Numbered from the stretch's first letter, positions 28,201 through 38,669 are shown. The stretch is 64,000 nt of DNA from Limibacter armeniacum (GCF_036880985.1 NZ_JBAJNO010000008.1:434001-498000); one strand, 5' to 3'. Notes: generated by a model from the sequence alone, not told the origin. A program made the numbers and translations.

Positions 28201-29409
28201 ATGGAAAGAATAGCTAAAGAACAAAAGCACGGAAGCACTACTTTTTTATTTGCACTCGCAAGAGCTATTAATAATGGTGCCTATTATGGATTGAGAGGTG
28301 TTTTGGTATTGTATATGGTGAGTTATACACTGGCGTTACCTGAAGACGAAGCCTTGTCGATTTATTTAGTTTTTACATTGGGAGTACTCTTTTCAAAGGC
28401 TGTGGGAGGTATTCTGGGAGATTTTGTATTGGGCAACAGAATGGCTTACCTAACGGGAGCCTTGCTTCAAGCCATTGGGTGTTTTGTTTTATGCATCAGT
28501 GGGTTTGATAGCTTATACATAGGGTTGGTTCTGATTGCATTGGGAAATGGTTTGTTTGGAACCAATGCCTTATCGGAATTTGGGAAATTATACTACGGAA
28601 AAGAAAAGTTGTCTGATGCTGGCTTTACCATTCTAAATTTCATTTCCAATATAGGGATCGTAATCGGGACAATTCTGGTAGGTTATGCAGCCGATCTTGA
28701 CTATAGTATTGGCTTTGCTGTTGCAGGTGTTGTAACCGCTATTTCAGGATTGATTTTATTCTTTTCAAATATACCTGCCAATACCAAAAGACAGTATGCA
28801 ATAGGTGAAACTGTCCCTAATAACAAAGGATACCTGTATATAGGTATCAGCACAGTCGCTATTTTCTTGTTCTGGTTTTTCTATGAGTTAGGTTACAGTG
28901 ACCTGTTTGAACTAGGGTACCTGATTAGTGAAGCATTGAGGATGCCTGAGATGTTGGTAATAGAAATAAATAACTCCCTATCTACTTATGCTAGTGTAGG
29001 GCTTGCTGTTTTTTGGTCATTTTTTTATGTAAAAACTCAAAGGAAACTGGCATTGGGAATGCTCTTCGGGAGTATAGCCTTCGCCTTTTACTTTATAGAC
29101 TCATATGCGAATATCGTTCTGTCTATACTACAGTATGGAGGAATCAGTATTTTTCTGGTTTTGGCAGAACTGTTTCTTTTCCCAATAATTTGTTCTACAG
29201 CCGTTTATTATGTTAAGCCAAAGTATTTGTCTACAGTAATGGGTTTGGCAATTTTACCTTCATTATTAGCGGCTCATTTGGCAAATCTGATTCCATTTGA
29301 AGCATTGGAAACTAACCATTATAAGGTTGGGGCATTCATCACCATGCTGCTGATAGGAATATTGGTTTTGTTCCTTTCAAAAGGAAATAAGAAGAACGAG
29401 TTGATATAA
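28201..29409 (+). CDS. POT/PTR-like major facilitator transporter
   Basis: The 402-aa product has about twelve membrane helices. Near the start is GAYYGLRGVLVLYMV, matching the E-x-x-E-R-F-x-Y-Y-G region of proton-dependent oligopeptide transporters in its YYG-x-R part. KAVGGILGDFVLGNRMA and GLVLIALGNGLFGTNA follow, like motifs 2 and 3 of that family. The first-helix ExxERFxYYG signature is incomplete and the protein is shorter than usual, so it is a divergent member. Placement after a secreted protease suggests uptake of peptides, which is inference. It is transcribed convergently with the propeller sensor. Confidence 0.75.
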   Translation: MERIAKEQKHGSTTFLFALARAINNGAYYGLRGVLVLYMVSYTLALPEDEALSIYLVFTLGVLFSKAVGGILGDFVLGNRMAYLTGALLQAIGCFVLCISGFDSLYIGLVLIALGNGLFGTNALSEFGKLYYGKEKLSDAGFTILNFISNIGIVIGTILVGYAADLDYSIGFAVAGVVTAISGLILFFSNIPANTKRQYAIGETVPNNKGYLYIGISTVAIFLFWFFYELGYSDLFELGYLISEALRMPEMLVIEINNSLSTYASVGLAVFWSFFYVKTQRKLALGMLFGSIAFAFYFIDSYANIVLSILQYGGISIFLVLAELFLFPIICSTAVYYVKPKYLSTVMGLAILPSLLAAHLANLIPFEALETNHYKVGAFITMLLIGILVLFLSKGNKKNELI

Positions 29410-29489
29410 ATACCATTAAAATCAATTTTGGAGATAAAGGAAAGTATTGAAGAAATGAGTTGACAGTACTTTCCAAAAGGCTTTTCAAG

Positions 29490-29522
29490 TTGGGGGAATG
29501 AAACTTATTCTTCCCCCAATTT
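29490..29522 (+). terminator. Terminator between convergent genes
   Basis: TTGGGGGAA (29490-29498) pairs with TTCCCCCAA (29511-29519), followed by TTTT. It overlaps the stop codon of the minus-strand sensor and serves the plus-strand transporter. Confidence 0.55.
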
Positions 29523-32500
29523 TGCCAAGAAACCTCTCAAACTTTCATCTTCATTGAGTCCCAATTTTTTTCTGAGCCTGTGGCGGGCAACTTTTACACT
29601 GTTGATTGAAATCCCTAATGTGTGGGCAATCTCCTGAGAGGATAGTTGCATTCGGTACAGGTAGCAGAGTTTTTGGTTAGCATTGGTCAGGTTAGGATAC
29701 TGTTGTTGTAAAGCCCTGATAAAATTGCGGTGTACTTCACTGAACAGGTCATGAAACTTGCCCCAATCCCTGTCTAGTTCAAAACTTGCATCAATCTCAC
29801 GAATCAACCTTTGAAGTTCTTTATGAGAGTTTCCTTCAGGCTTCTTGAGACTTGCTTTGATGGTGTCGCTGAGCTTTTTCAGTAACTCATTCTTGTGAAT
29901 GGTATGAAGGGTATGACTCGTCAATTCTTTCTGCTTGAAGAGCAATTGCTCCTTGAGTTGCTGTTGCATCAGCTCAGCGTTTTCATGTTCAGCTTCCAAC
30001 AGTCGCACCTGTTGAGCCATGGCCTCTTTTTGCTGTTTTCTCAGGTCGTCTGTACGTTGTTCTACCAGTCTGTTCAACATTTCTTCCCTGCGCCTGATAA
30101 CGCTAAGCCGTCTGCGGTAAACAAGGAGAATAATGCTGATTCCGAGTAGAACGGTCAGAATCTTGAAATAGATGGTTTCCCACAAATAAGGTAAAACGGT
30201 TATGGTAAGCTGACTCTCTTTTGCTTGTTTCCACTCGGTAGGGTCAAGGCTAGCTTTCACCTTAAGGGTGTATGTGCCAGGAGGCAGGTTGGTGTAGGTC
30301 GCTGTTCGGTTATGACCTATGTAATTCCATTCCTTATCAAAGCCATCTAACAAATAGGCATACTCTACCTTACTTGTATTGACAAAACTCATGGCAGAGA
30401 AGGAAACGGAAAAGACTTTTTGGGAAGGAGAAAGTGTGATAGCAGAAGTTTCAGTGATTGGTGCCTGTAGTGGAGATCCTTCTTGGCCAACTTTTACTGG
30501 TTGGTTGAACAGGCTGAAATCCGTAAATCGTACAGGTAACTTCAAGTTTGCAGTAGCCACTTTGGTCGGATCAAAAATATTGAAGCCACTGATTCCACCA
30601 AAGGCTAAATCTCCATTGGAAAGTTGCATGGAACAAGCTCTCTGAAACTTACCATTCTGAACCCCATTCTCGGCAGTGTAGTGTGTCAATACGGAAGAGT
30701 TCAGGTCAAACTTTGTAAGCCCTGTATTGGTAGAAAGCCAAAGGTTGTGTTGCTGGTCTTCCTCAATGCTCAGAATCACCTGATTGGATAAGGAATGCTG
30801 CTTTTCAAAAGCAGTGATTTTTTGGGTCGTCCTGTCAAATCGGTATAGTCCTGCCCCAAATGTGCCAATCCAGATATCTAATCTGCTGTCTTCAAAGATA
30901 CTGAGAATGCCTTTGGCAGGAACAGCTTCATCTTTTGGCAAAGGGAAGTGTTCAAAACTGCCGGAGTCGGGTTTGTAGCGGTTAAGCCCATTGAAAGTCC
31001 CAATCCAGATATCCTGTTTGATATCCTCAAAGATCATTCGTATTTCATTGTTGCTCAGTGTCGTGTTTTCATGTGTGTAGTTGGTGAACTGTTTTGTGGC
31101 AGGGTTGTATATACTGATTCCGTTACTTGTACCACACCATACCTTGGCAGTCTTGTCTATCAGAATGGTCCATACATTGTTTTGGGTGAGCGAATTTGGA
31201 TTGTCTTCCTGACTCAGGAATCGGGTTACTCTCATAGTTTTGATTTCTAAGAGGTTTAGCCCACCTCTGTAAGTGCCTATCCATAAGTTTCCTTTTTCGT
31301 CCTGAGCAATAGAAAGAATATGGTCGCTGCTTAGGCTGTAAGGGTTTTGAGGTTGGTGTTTCAAAACGGTAAACTGTCCTGTTTTAGGATCAAATCGATT
31401 CAATCCGCCGCCATCAGTTCCTATCCACCAGATGCCATCTCGGTCTTCAAACAGCGTAGTGGTTTTATTATTTGAAAGAGAGTTCTTTTGATAAGGGAGA
31501 TGCCTGTAGTGAAGGAATGGGTTCCGGTTATTGTAAAGCTTGAGACCTGAGTTGTAAACCCCTAACCATACATTTCCTTCTTTGTCCTGATAAATGGAGG
31601 TAATGGCTTGTGTACTGAGATCCTGTTCCGTTTGAAAATTATAGGGATTAAAAAGCCTTTTGTTGAGATCAAAAATACAGATGCCACCACCTTCTGTTCC
31701 AACCCAAAGCTTTTTCTCTGGTCCTTCAGCGATTGACAGGATTTCATTGCCTGTAAGTCCGTTAGGTGTTTTTATAAACTGTTGTGTATCCCCTGTAGGA
31801 CTGTGGCAGAAAACACCCTCACCGTATGAGCCAATCCAAAGGTTATGGAAGGAGTCCATCGTTAAGCACCTTACTTCAGGGTTGGATACAGGTAGCTCCA
31901 CACTGGATAAACCATGCTGTTGGTGGTACTTGTAGAGCCCCTTGGTTGTTCCAATCCAGATATTGTTGGAATAGTCACTTACAAGTGCTGTTACATGAGC
32001 TTGCTTCAGTCCATCATAAGGAAGTTGGGTAAAGGTATTGTTCTGTAGATTGTACAGGAAGACACCATTTCCGGCTGTACCAATCCAGAGATTTTGGGAT
32101 CTGTCTTCAGTAATAGCCCTGATATCATGGTTAAGCAGTCCTTCATTTGGGCCGAACTGTTCAAAGTTGTCTTCGGTACGGCAATAGCGGTTCAGGCCTG
32201 CATGTGTTCCTACCCAAAGGTTTTGTTGGCTATCCTCAAATAATGCCCTTATGGAATTAAAACTAATGCTATTATAAGATTTTAGTGACCGGTGATATGC
32301 TGTGAAGGTGTAGCCATCATACTTGTTGAGTCCATCATCTGTACCAAGCCATATAAAGCCTTTTGAGTCTTGAAGGATGCAGTAAATATCACTTTGTGAC
32401 AGCCCGTCTTCAGCACCAATGCTTCTAAAACTGATAGGGGTGTATGAGGACATGGCAGCCATGGGAGACACACATGTCAGGAGTATTACAAAAAGGGTGT

Positions 32501-32531
32501 TTTGTAGTAAGTTAGTAAATGGTCTTGTCAT
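29505..32531 (-). CDS. Two-component-propeller / Y_Y_Y membrane sensor with LuxR-like HTH
   Basis: A 1008-aa hybrid one-component sensor. A signal peptide is followed by ~12-14 Reg_prop repeats (recurring D..G..WIGT, such as DSKGFIWLGTDDGLNKYDG) forming one or two beta-propellers to ~660. A Y_Y_Y domain follows (~690-755; KVEYAYLLDGFDKEWNYIG). Then come a membrane helix (~765-785), a coiled coil rich in Gln/Glu (~790-880), and a C-terminal LuxR-like HTH (~940-1005; LSSQEIAHTLGISINSVK, ARHRLRKKLGL). No HisKA, ATPase or receiver domain is present, unlike polysaccharide-utilisation hybrid kinases. It is divergent from the chitinase gene, so sensing of chitin breakdown products is a reasonable guess. 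Confidence 0.9.
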   Translation of the reverse strand: MTRPFTNLLQNTLFVILLTCVSPMAAMSSYTPISFRSIGAEDGLSQSDIYCILQDSKGFIWLGTDDGLNKYDGYTFTAYHRSLKSYNSISFNSIRALFEDSQQNLWVGTHAGLNRYCRTEDNFEQFGPNEGLLNHDIRAITEDRSQNLWIGTAGNGVFLYNLQNNTFTQLPYDGLKQAHVTALVSDYSNNIWIGTTKGLYKYHQQHGLSSVELPVSNPEVRCLTMDSFHNLWIGSYGEGVFCHSPTGDTQQFIKTPNGLTGNEILSIAEGPEKKLWVGTEGGGICIFDLNKRLFNPYNFQTEQDLSTQAITSIYQDKEGNVWLGVYNSGLKLYNNRNPFLHYRHLPYQKNSLSNNKTTTLFEDRDGIWWIGTDGGGLNRFDPKTGQFTVLKHQPQNPYSLSSDHILSIAQDEKGNLWIGTYRGGLNLLEIKTMRVTRFLSQEDNPNSLTQNNVWTILIDKTAKVWCGTSNGISIYNPATKQFTNYTHENTTLSNNEIRMIFEDIKQDIWIGTFNGLNRYKPDSGSFEHFPLPKDEAVPAKGILSIFEDSRLDIWIGTFGAGLYRFDRTTQKITAFEKQHSLSNQVILSIEEDQQHNLWLSTNTGLTKFDLNSSVLTHYTAENGVQNGKFQRACSMQLSNGDLAFGGISGFNIFDPTKVATANLKLPVRFTDFSLFNQPVKVGQEGSPLQAPITETSAITLSPSQKVFSVSFSAMSFVNTSKVEYAYLLDGFDKEWNYIGHNRTATYTNLPPGTYTLKVKASLDPTEWKQAKESQLTITVLPYLWETIYFKILTVLLGISIILLVYRRRLSVIRRREEMLNRLVEQRTDDLRKQQKEAMAQQVRLLEAEHENAELMQQQLKEQLLFKQKELTSHTLHTIHKNELLKKLSDTIKASLKKPEGNSHKELQRLIREIDASFELDRDWGKFHDLFSEVHRNFIRALQQQYPNLTNANQKLCYLYRMQLSSQEIAHTLGISINSVKVARHRLRKKLGLNEDESLRGFLAKLGEE

Positions 32532-33028
32532 GATCAGTTGATGTTGAGCAGCTTTGAAAAATAGTCTTCAGATAAAAAGATTTATAGGTTTTGGTCAAAT
32601 ACAAATGGTTTGTCAGGGGGCTCCATTTGTAAAGTCAGTTCTGATAGTATTGATAATTCGTTAGTTGTAATTCAAAATAGGTAAACCTGAATAGTGCAAA
32701 ATTTGTGCTGTTTAATTGGGTTATTCTAATAAAATTTAAAATAATTTATATATGAAATATGTTATTTTCAAATAAAAATCTGAATAAATGATGTATACCT
32801 AATAATCTTCCTAAACAAAGCGCTTTAGTGGTTTTTTCATAGCTCTGTATCCCTTCTGTTACCTTATCCTCTAAGCTGTATCCTCAAATGTAACGGGGTT
32901 TCCTTGTCGCAGTCCCTGCTCCCGAACTAGTTTGGAATGCAAATAACGTCCGGACTATACTTCTCATCCGAAATTTATTCAATTGGTATTTCACCATTTT
33001 ACTTATCAAAATAATCTACTATTCTATT
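32532..33028. promoter_or_regulatory. Divergent promoter region between sensor and chitinase
   Basis: A 497-base AT-rich gap separates the divergent starts of the propeller sensor and the chitinase, and must contain both promoters. No gene or repeat is visible. Confidence 0.5.
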
Positions 33029-36000
33029 ATGAAAATGACTATGAGCTACGGCTCCTTTTCAGGCGGTAGCTGGAAAGGAAAACTACTTGGCTGTATGTTG
33101 TTGCTCCTATCGTTGTCTGTAAGTACAACAACATTAGGACAAGCCAACAGTGGAGCCGCTTACACAACTACTGACCATCAGAAACAAATCATTGGCTACT
33201 TTACACAATGGGATGCATGGAAGGATGTTAACCATGGTGTGCCAGCCAAAGGATCATACAATCAGCTCAATATTGACTACTCTCAATACACCATTCTTAA
33301 CTTCTCATTTTTTGGTGTAGCCAAAGACGGTACACTCCACAGTGGTGATCTTAGAAACAAAAGTATTAATCAGGTAGGGCAGGTACAGGAACCGGGAGAA
33401 ATCCTGCATCCTGATGCCTACAGTAGCTGGGATTACTGGTTGCTGTATGGAGAACTTGATCTACTTTGGGAAGTAACCCCTGAAGCTGAGGCGGCAGGTT
33501 ACACTACCAACGGCACTACTTGGAGCAATAGCCAAACAGGACTGACTGGACAAATGCCTATTCCATTTCCAAAGGAGGGAGGAGCGCCAGGTTTATTGCA
33601 ACTTTGTAAGGACAATGGTGTAAAAGCAATGGCATCGATTGGAGGTTGGTCCATGTGTAAGCACTTTCCTGAGATGGCACGAGACCCACAAATGAGGGCT
33701 AGCTTTGTCAATGATTGTGTGACCCTGATTAATATGGGTTTTGATGGTATCGATCTGGATTGGGAGTATCCGGGTTCGATGGGTATGAACATCGAAAACT
33801 TTGGACAGGATGACTATCACAACTTTACCTTGCTGGTTCAGGAAATCCGTGCCGCAATTGGTCCTGACAAGTTAATCACAGCGGCTTTCAGTGCTCAGCC
33901 TGCCAAATTGCAGGACTTTGAGTGGACGGAGCTGCAACAGACCATGGACTACTTCAATATGATGACTTATGACTTCCACGGAGGTTGGTCCAATATAGCA
34001 GGTCATAACTCACCACTTTATTCTTATACAGGTGAGGAGTATGGAGCGCAATCTTGGAATGATACATTTACAGCACTGCAAGCAATGGGAGTAAGTGCTT
34101 CCAAAGTTAATATGGGCGTAGGTTTTTATGGTAGAGGTGTCATCACGGATGGGGCAGCCGAACGTAATGCACCAACAGTGAAAGTCTCAAAAAACATAGA
34201 GCCTGACGGAACTGTGATGACGGCGGGTGACTATACTAACTTTGGGTTGTTTGATGCTACGCCTACCTATCAGTATATCAAGAACAATACATCAGACTGG
34301 ACTTACCATTGGGATGATGAGGCTAAAGTACCTTACATGACAAAGGATAATTTCTTCCTGAGCTTTGATAATGAACAGTCAGTACAGGCAAAGGCGGAAT
34401 ATGTTACGGATAATAATATCGGTGGGGTGATTGTATGGCACGTATTCGGGGACTTGGATTTTCAAGGCATCGAACAAACTTTTGCCAGTAAATTACCATA
34501 CGATTCACAAACAAAAGCACCATTGGTGAACGTACTGAACAGTACTTTTGCCGCAAATGATGGTTCACCTTCTATCTCATTTACTGCACCAGCTGCTGGA
34601 AGTACCATTCAGCAGACAACAGCTTTTTCTGCCATTACTTTCGCTGCTGATGCTTCAGATGCTGACGGCAGTATTGCTTCAGTTACCTTCTTGGTAAATG
34701 GTGGGGCGGCGATTGCAGGTACAGCAAGTGGAAGTACCTATACTGCCTCTTGGACGCCTTCTGCATTTGGAAGCTATACAGTGGTAGCTACTGCGACAGA
34801 TAACAGTGGGGCAACATCTTCGGCACAGGTTACCTTCTCCGTACAATGTACAGGTGAAGATTGTCCGAATGAAATTCCTACTGTCTCAATTGATTCACCG
34901 GCTGATGGTGAGGAAATACAAGCGACTTCGCTTTCGCCGATCAGCATTACAGTTTCAGCAGCTGATGCTGATGGAACCATTGCTTCAACAAGCATTGCTG
35001 TAGATGGGCAAACATTTACAAGTTCTCCAGCCTCTTGGACACCTTCTGCCTTTGGAGACTTTACCATTACGGCGACCGCAACAGACGATAAAGGAGCTAC
35101 TGCAACAACTACTGCTTCAATATCAATTGTAGAAACCTGTGGTACTCCTTGGACAGCTCAAACCTATCCATCAGGTTCAGAGGTGTCATATAATGGATTC
35201 CTTTACAAGGCTGGTTGGGAAGCTGGTGCTTCACAGGTACCGGGAACTGCTGATGTATGGAAATTGCAGACAGCTTGTCCGGGTACTGTTCTGAATTGTG
35301 GAGACTATGATGAGTGGGATGGAACTGCGACATACGAAACCAATGGAATGGAAGTAGCTTACAACGGGAATGTATATACATTACTGACTTGGTGGTCCCA
35401 AAACCAAAATCCAGAATCAAACCCAACAGTTTGGAGTTTGCTAGCTCCTTGTGATGGTGGTGTTGTAACCGATAATCCACCTTCTGTAGGCTTTGTTTCT
35501 CCAACAGGAAATACTACTGTAACTCAGGATGTATTTGCACCAATCTCAGTGGAGGTTTCAGCTTCGGATGACAACACACTTTCGAGTGTATCAATTGATA
35601 TCAATGGGGTAGTAACTTCGGGAACTACAGCAACATTTACACCTGATGCTTATGGAGAATATACGGTAGTAGTCACTGCTACAGATGATGCCAACCAGTC
35701 AACCAGTGATAGCATTGTAATTACAGTGCAACAAGCACCGGGTACGCCAACAGTAGGTTTTACTTCACCAACAAATGGACAAGTATTTAGCGTATCAACA
35801 CTATCAGCCATCAATATTTCAGTTGATGCTGCAGATGCGAATGATGTAAGTATAGCCGTAGATGGTCAGAGTTTCAGTGGTACGTCTGCAAGTTGGACAC
35901 CATCGGCATTTGGAAGTTATACCTTGACAGCAACTGCAACAGGAGCAGGAGGTACAGCTACCACTTCGGTGGATGTAACAGTAGAAGAAGCTGTAACTTC

Positions 36001-38041
36001 TGGAGGAATTTGTGAAGGTGTTGAAGCGTATAAAACTTATGCAGATGGTGGATTGTATAATTCCGGAGATCAGGTGACTTATGAAGGAAACCTTTATGAG
36101 GCACAGGTAAATAATCTTTACAATGTGACGCCTGGTACGGCAGATCATTGGTGGCTACCTCTAGGGGCTTGTACAGGTGGAGGAAACCAATCTCCTACAG
36201 CTTCTATTACAGCACCTGCTGATGGAGCAACCATCGTTGGTTTGGTCGCTACGACCATTACTGTTGAGGCAGGTGATGCTGATGGAACAGTGGCAAGCGT
36301 TGAAATTAGTGTAGACGAGCAGACCTTCAGTGGTACGTCCGCAAGTTGGACACCATCTGCTTATGGAACTTATACCATCACTGTGACTGCAACAGATGAT
36401 CAAGGAGCTACTGGAACAGACAGTATAGAGGTTACTGTAGAAGAACCACAAGGTCCACAGGCTCCGGTTGTGACATTTGTAAGCCCGACTGATGGTCTGA
36501 ATATCAAACAGACAACCTTATCGGCAGTTCAGGTTTCAGTAAATGCAACAGATGCTGATGGAACGGTAACAGGTGTTACGATTGCAGTGGATGGACAGAG
36601 CTTTAGCGGTACGTCTGCCAGCTGGTCACCGTCGGCTTTTGGAACCTATACCATTTCGGCTACAGCGACTGATAATGAAGGGCAACAGACTACAGAAACG
36701 ATAAGTGTGACTGTTTCAGAAAATGTAGCCTTTACAGATCATGTATTGGTAGGTTACTGGCATAACTGGAATATCTCAAGCGCACCATATATCCGTCTGA
36801 GAGATGTAGACCCATCTTATAATGTGATCAACATTGCCTTTGCAGAGCCTACCATTCGAGATACAGACAATACAATGGTATTTGCTCCGATTGACGTCAA
36901 CAATTCCGGCAATGAGCCAACAGCAGCTTCACGTCAGCAGTTTATTGAGGATGTAGCATACCTGCAAAGCCAGGGCAAGAAAGTACAGATTTCAATTGGT
37001 GGAGCAAATGGCGTGGTTCACCTTGATAATGATACAGAGAAGCAAAAGTTCGTAACTTCGATGATCAGCCTGATTGATACTTATGGTTTTGACGGAATGG
37101 ATATAGATTTGGAAGGCTCTTCGCTGACGCTTAACTCAGGTGATTCAGATTTTAAGAATCCGACTACGCCACGTATCGTTAACTTTATTGATGCAATTCA
37201 GCAGATATTGGCTAACTACAATGGCAACCTGATGCTGACAGCAGCTCCAGAGACCGCATATGTACAAGGTGGCGCTATTGCTTATGGAGGCTCATGGGGA
37301 GGTTACTTGCCGATCTTGTATGCCTTGAAAGATAATTTAAACTTTGTACACGTGCAGCTTTACAATACAGGAAGTATGATAGGTTTGGATGGTCAGACTT
37401 ACACACAAGGCAGTGCAGACTTTATCGTAGCCATGTGCGAGATGATGTTGCAAGGGTTTGATACATACAGTACGGCTGGAGCGTTCCCTGCATTTAGAGA
37501 TGACCAAGTGGCGATCGGATTGCCAGCTACAGCTCCAGCAGCACCTGCTGGAGGTTATGTTACTCCTGCCAATGTACAGAGTGCCTTGAATTACCTGATA
37601 AACGGTACTTCGTTCGGGGGAAGCTATACGATGGTGAATGCTTCAGGCTACCCGAACTTCAGAGGTATGATGACATGGTCAATCAACTGGGATGCAACAG
37701 TAGGATATGAGTATGCAAATAGCTTTAATACATTTTTTGGAAGTGGCGCAAGACTGGCTGCGGCTGTTCCTCAGCCATTGTCAGAAAAGATTAAGCTCAA
37801 TGTATACCCGAACCCATTCAGCCAAGAGGTAACACTGGATATAGAGCTGAATAAAGGAGAGCAAGCAGTTATGAAACTTTATAATATGGCAGGTCAGGCT
37901 GTTTTTGAACAGCTCTATAAGTCAGAATATAAAGGGCTTCATAACCTGAAACTGACGATCCCGAGACTTGAAACCGGCATGTATATGCTACAGACTTTAA
38001 CTCCACAGGGAGTAAGCACACATAAGTTGATCAAGGAATAG
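33029..38041 (+). CDS. Secreted chitinase with two GH18 domains, chitin-binding modules and T9SS tail
   Basis: A 1670-aa multi-modular enzyme. A signal peptide is followed by GH18 domain 1 (~55-490) with the catalytic DxxDxDxE set D239-E246 in GFDGIDLDWEYPG. Next are two Ig-like modules (~510-705), two CBM5/12-type chitin-binding modules (~705-805; SGSEVSYNGFLYKAGW), two Ig modules, a third CBM5/12 (~994-1045) and two more Ig modules. GH18 domain 2 (~1235-1570) has DGMDIDLE at D1355-E1362. A T9SS type A sorting domain ends the protein (~1590-1670; NVYPNPFSQEV). Two different GH18 domains on one chain recall ChiA of Flavobacterium johnsoniae, where they act together on crystalline chitin. The first has the WEYP form and the second the LEGS form. 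Confidence 0.95.
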   Translation: MKMTMSYGSFSGGSWKGKLLGCMLLLLSLSVSTTTLGQANSGAAYTTTDHQKQIIGYFTQWDAWKDVNHGVPAKGSYNQLNIDYSQYTILNFSFFGVAKDGTLHSGDLRNKSINQVGQVQEPGEILHPDAYSSWDYWLLYGELDLLWEVTPEAEAAGYTTNGTTWSNSQTGLTGQMPIPFPKEGGAPGLLQLCKDNGVKAMASIGGWSMCKHFPEMARDPQMRASFVNDCVTLINMGFDGIDLDWEYPGSMGMNIENFGQDDYHNFTLLVQEIRAAIGPDKLITAAFSAQPAKLQDFEWTELQQTMDYFNMMTYDFHGGWSNIAGHNSPLYSYTGEEYGAQSWNDTFTALQAMGVSASKVNMGVGFYGRGVITDGAAERNAPTVKVSKNIEPDGTVMTAGDYTNFGLFDATPTYQYIKNNTSDWTYHWDDEAKVPYMTKDNFFLSFDNEQSVQAKAEYVTDNNIGGVIVWHVFGDLDFQGIEQTFASKLPYDSQTKAPLVNVLNSTFAANDGSPSISFTAPAAGSTIQQTTAFSAITFAADASDADGSIASVTFLVNGGAAIAGTASGSTYTASWTPSAFGSYTVVATATDNSGATSSAQVTFSVQCTGEDCPNEIPTVSIDSPADGEEIQATSLSPISITVSAADADGTIASTSIAVDGQTFTSSPASWTPSAFGDFTITATATDDKGATATTTASISIVETCGTPWTAQTYPSGSEVSYNGFLYKAGWEAGASQVPGTADVWKLQTACPGTVLNCGDYDEWDGTATYETNGMEVAYNGNVYTLLTWWSQNQNPESNPTVWSLLAPCDGGVVTDNPPSVGFVSPTGNTTVTQDVFAPISVEVSASDDNTLSSVSIDINGVVTSGTTATFTPDAYGEYTVVVTATDDANQSTSDSIVITVQQAPGTPTVGFTSPTNGQVFSVSTLSAINISVDAADANDVSIAVDGQSFSGTSASWTPSAFGSYTLTATATGAGGTATTSVDVTVEEAVTSGGICEGVEAYKTYADGGLYNSGDQVTYEGNLYEAQVNNLYNVTPGTADHWWLPLGACTGGGNQSPTASITAPADGATIVGLVATTITVEAGDADGTVASVEISVDEQTFSGTSASWTPSAYGTYTITVTATDDQGATGTDSIEVTVEEPQGPQAPVVTFVSPTDGLNIKQTTLSAVQVSVNATDADGTVTGVTIAVDGQSFSGTSASWSPSAFGTYTISATATDNEGQQTTETISVTVSENVAFTDHVLVGYWHNWNISSAPYIRLRDVDPSYNVINIAFAEPTIRDTDNTMVFAPIDVNNSGNEPTAASRQQFIEDVAYLQSQGKKVQISIGGANGVVHLDNDTEKQKFVTSMISLIDTYGFDGMDIDLEGSSLTLNSGDSDFKNPTTPRIVNFIDAIQQILANYNGNLMLTAAPETAYVQGGAIAYGGSWGGYLPILYALKDNLNFVHVQLYNTGSMIGLDGQTYTQGSADFIVAMCEMMLQGFDTYSTAGAFPAFRDDQVAIGLPATAPAAPAGGYVTPANVQSALNYLINGTSFGGSYTMVNASGYPNFRGMMTWSINWDATVGYEYANSFNTFFGSGARLAAAVPQPLSEKIKLNVYPNPFSQEVTLDIELNKGEQAVMKLYNMAGQAVFEQLYKSEYKGLHNLKLTIPRLETGMYMLQTLTPQGVSTHKLIKE

Positions 38042-38063
38042 TATTAACTTTAGCGAAACAAAG

Positions 38064-38093
38064 ACACCCTTACACTGTAAGGGTGTTTTTTTT
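38064..38093 (+). terminator. Terminator after the chitinase
   Basis: ACACCCTTAC (38064-38073) pairs with GTAAGGGTGT (38077-38086), followed by T8. Confidence 0.92.
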
Positions 38094-38183
38094 ATGCCTT
38101 ATTTTTTAAACAAATATTGATCAATTTATATAACTTAATTGTAAATAACTCAGACCTCATTTCAACCCAACTACCTGATCACT

Positions 38184-38597
38184 ATGGAATATAAACTAAT
38201 CAATGATGCAGACAGAGCCTTTTTTAAGGCAGAGTATAATGAAGCGAGCAAAGTGCTGTATACATTTTGGTTCGGAAAAACCATCTCAATTGAAGAAGTA
38301 AAAGGAGGAGGGATGATGATGGTAGAAATAGCAAGAGAAAGAAGCGTAAAAAAAATCATGAACCATAATGACAACCTGCTAGCTTCATGGGATAGCTCAC
38401 TTCCTTGGGTAAGCAAGGTGTGGGTCCCAGCAATGGAAAAGGCGGGTGTATTGAAAATGGCTCATTTGATCTCCACCAATCTCTTTGCTCAGATTTCTGC
38501 TGAAAATACAAGGAAGATAGTCGAGCATAGGGCTTCAGCATTTGATTTTAGAATTTTTAGTGAGAAGGAAGAGGCGATGTTTTGGTTAATGGAATAA
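38184..38597 (+). CDS. Small STAS/SEC14-like protein
   Basis: The 137-aa soluble product has no signal peptide. The pattern of alternating strands and helices, with LYTFWFGKTISIEEVKGG early and a VWVPAMEKAGVLKMAHL segment followed by IFSEKEEAMFWL at the end, matches the STAS/SEC14-like (SpoIIAA-type) small proteins common in Cytophagales. In that group the final EEAxxWL helix is typical. Function unknown. A terminator hairpin lies after it. Confidence 0.6.
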   Translation: MEYKLINDADRAFFKAEYNEASKVLYTFWFGKTISIEEVKGGGMMMVEIARERSVKKIMNHNDNLLASWDSSLPWVSKVWVPAMEKAGVLKMAHLISTNLFAQISAENTRKIVEHRASAFDFRIFSEKEEAMFWLME

Positions 38598-38640
38598 CAT
38601 CGTACATATTGGTGATTTAGAAAACACAAATATTGATAAG

Positions 38641-38669
38641 GGAAACAGGAATTACTGTTTCCTTTTTTT
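38641..38669 (+). terminator. Terminator after the STAS-like gene
   Basis: GGAAACAG (38641-38648) pairs with CTGTTTCC (38655-38662), followed by T7. Confidence 0.9.

Noticed and set aside
28201-29409. Calling the transporter a confident peptide transporter (DtpT-type)
   Set aside because: The ExxERFxYYG signature is incomplete and the protein is short; only POT-like/MFS is supported.
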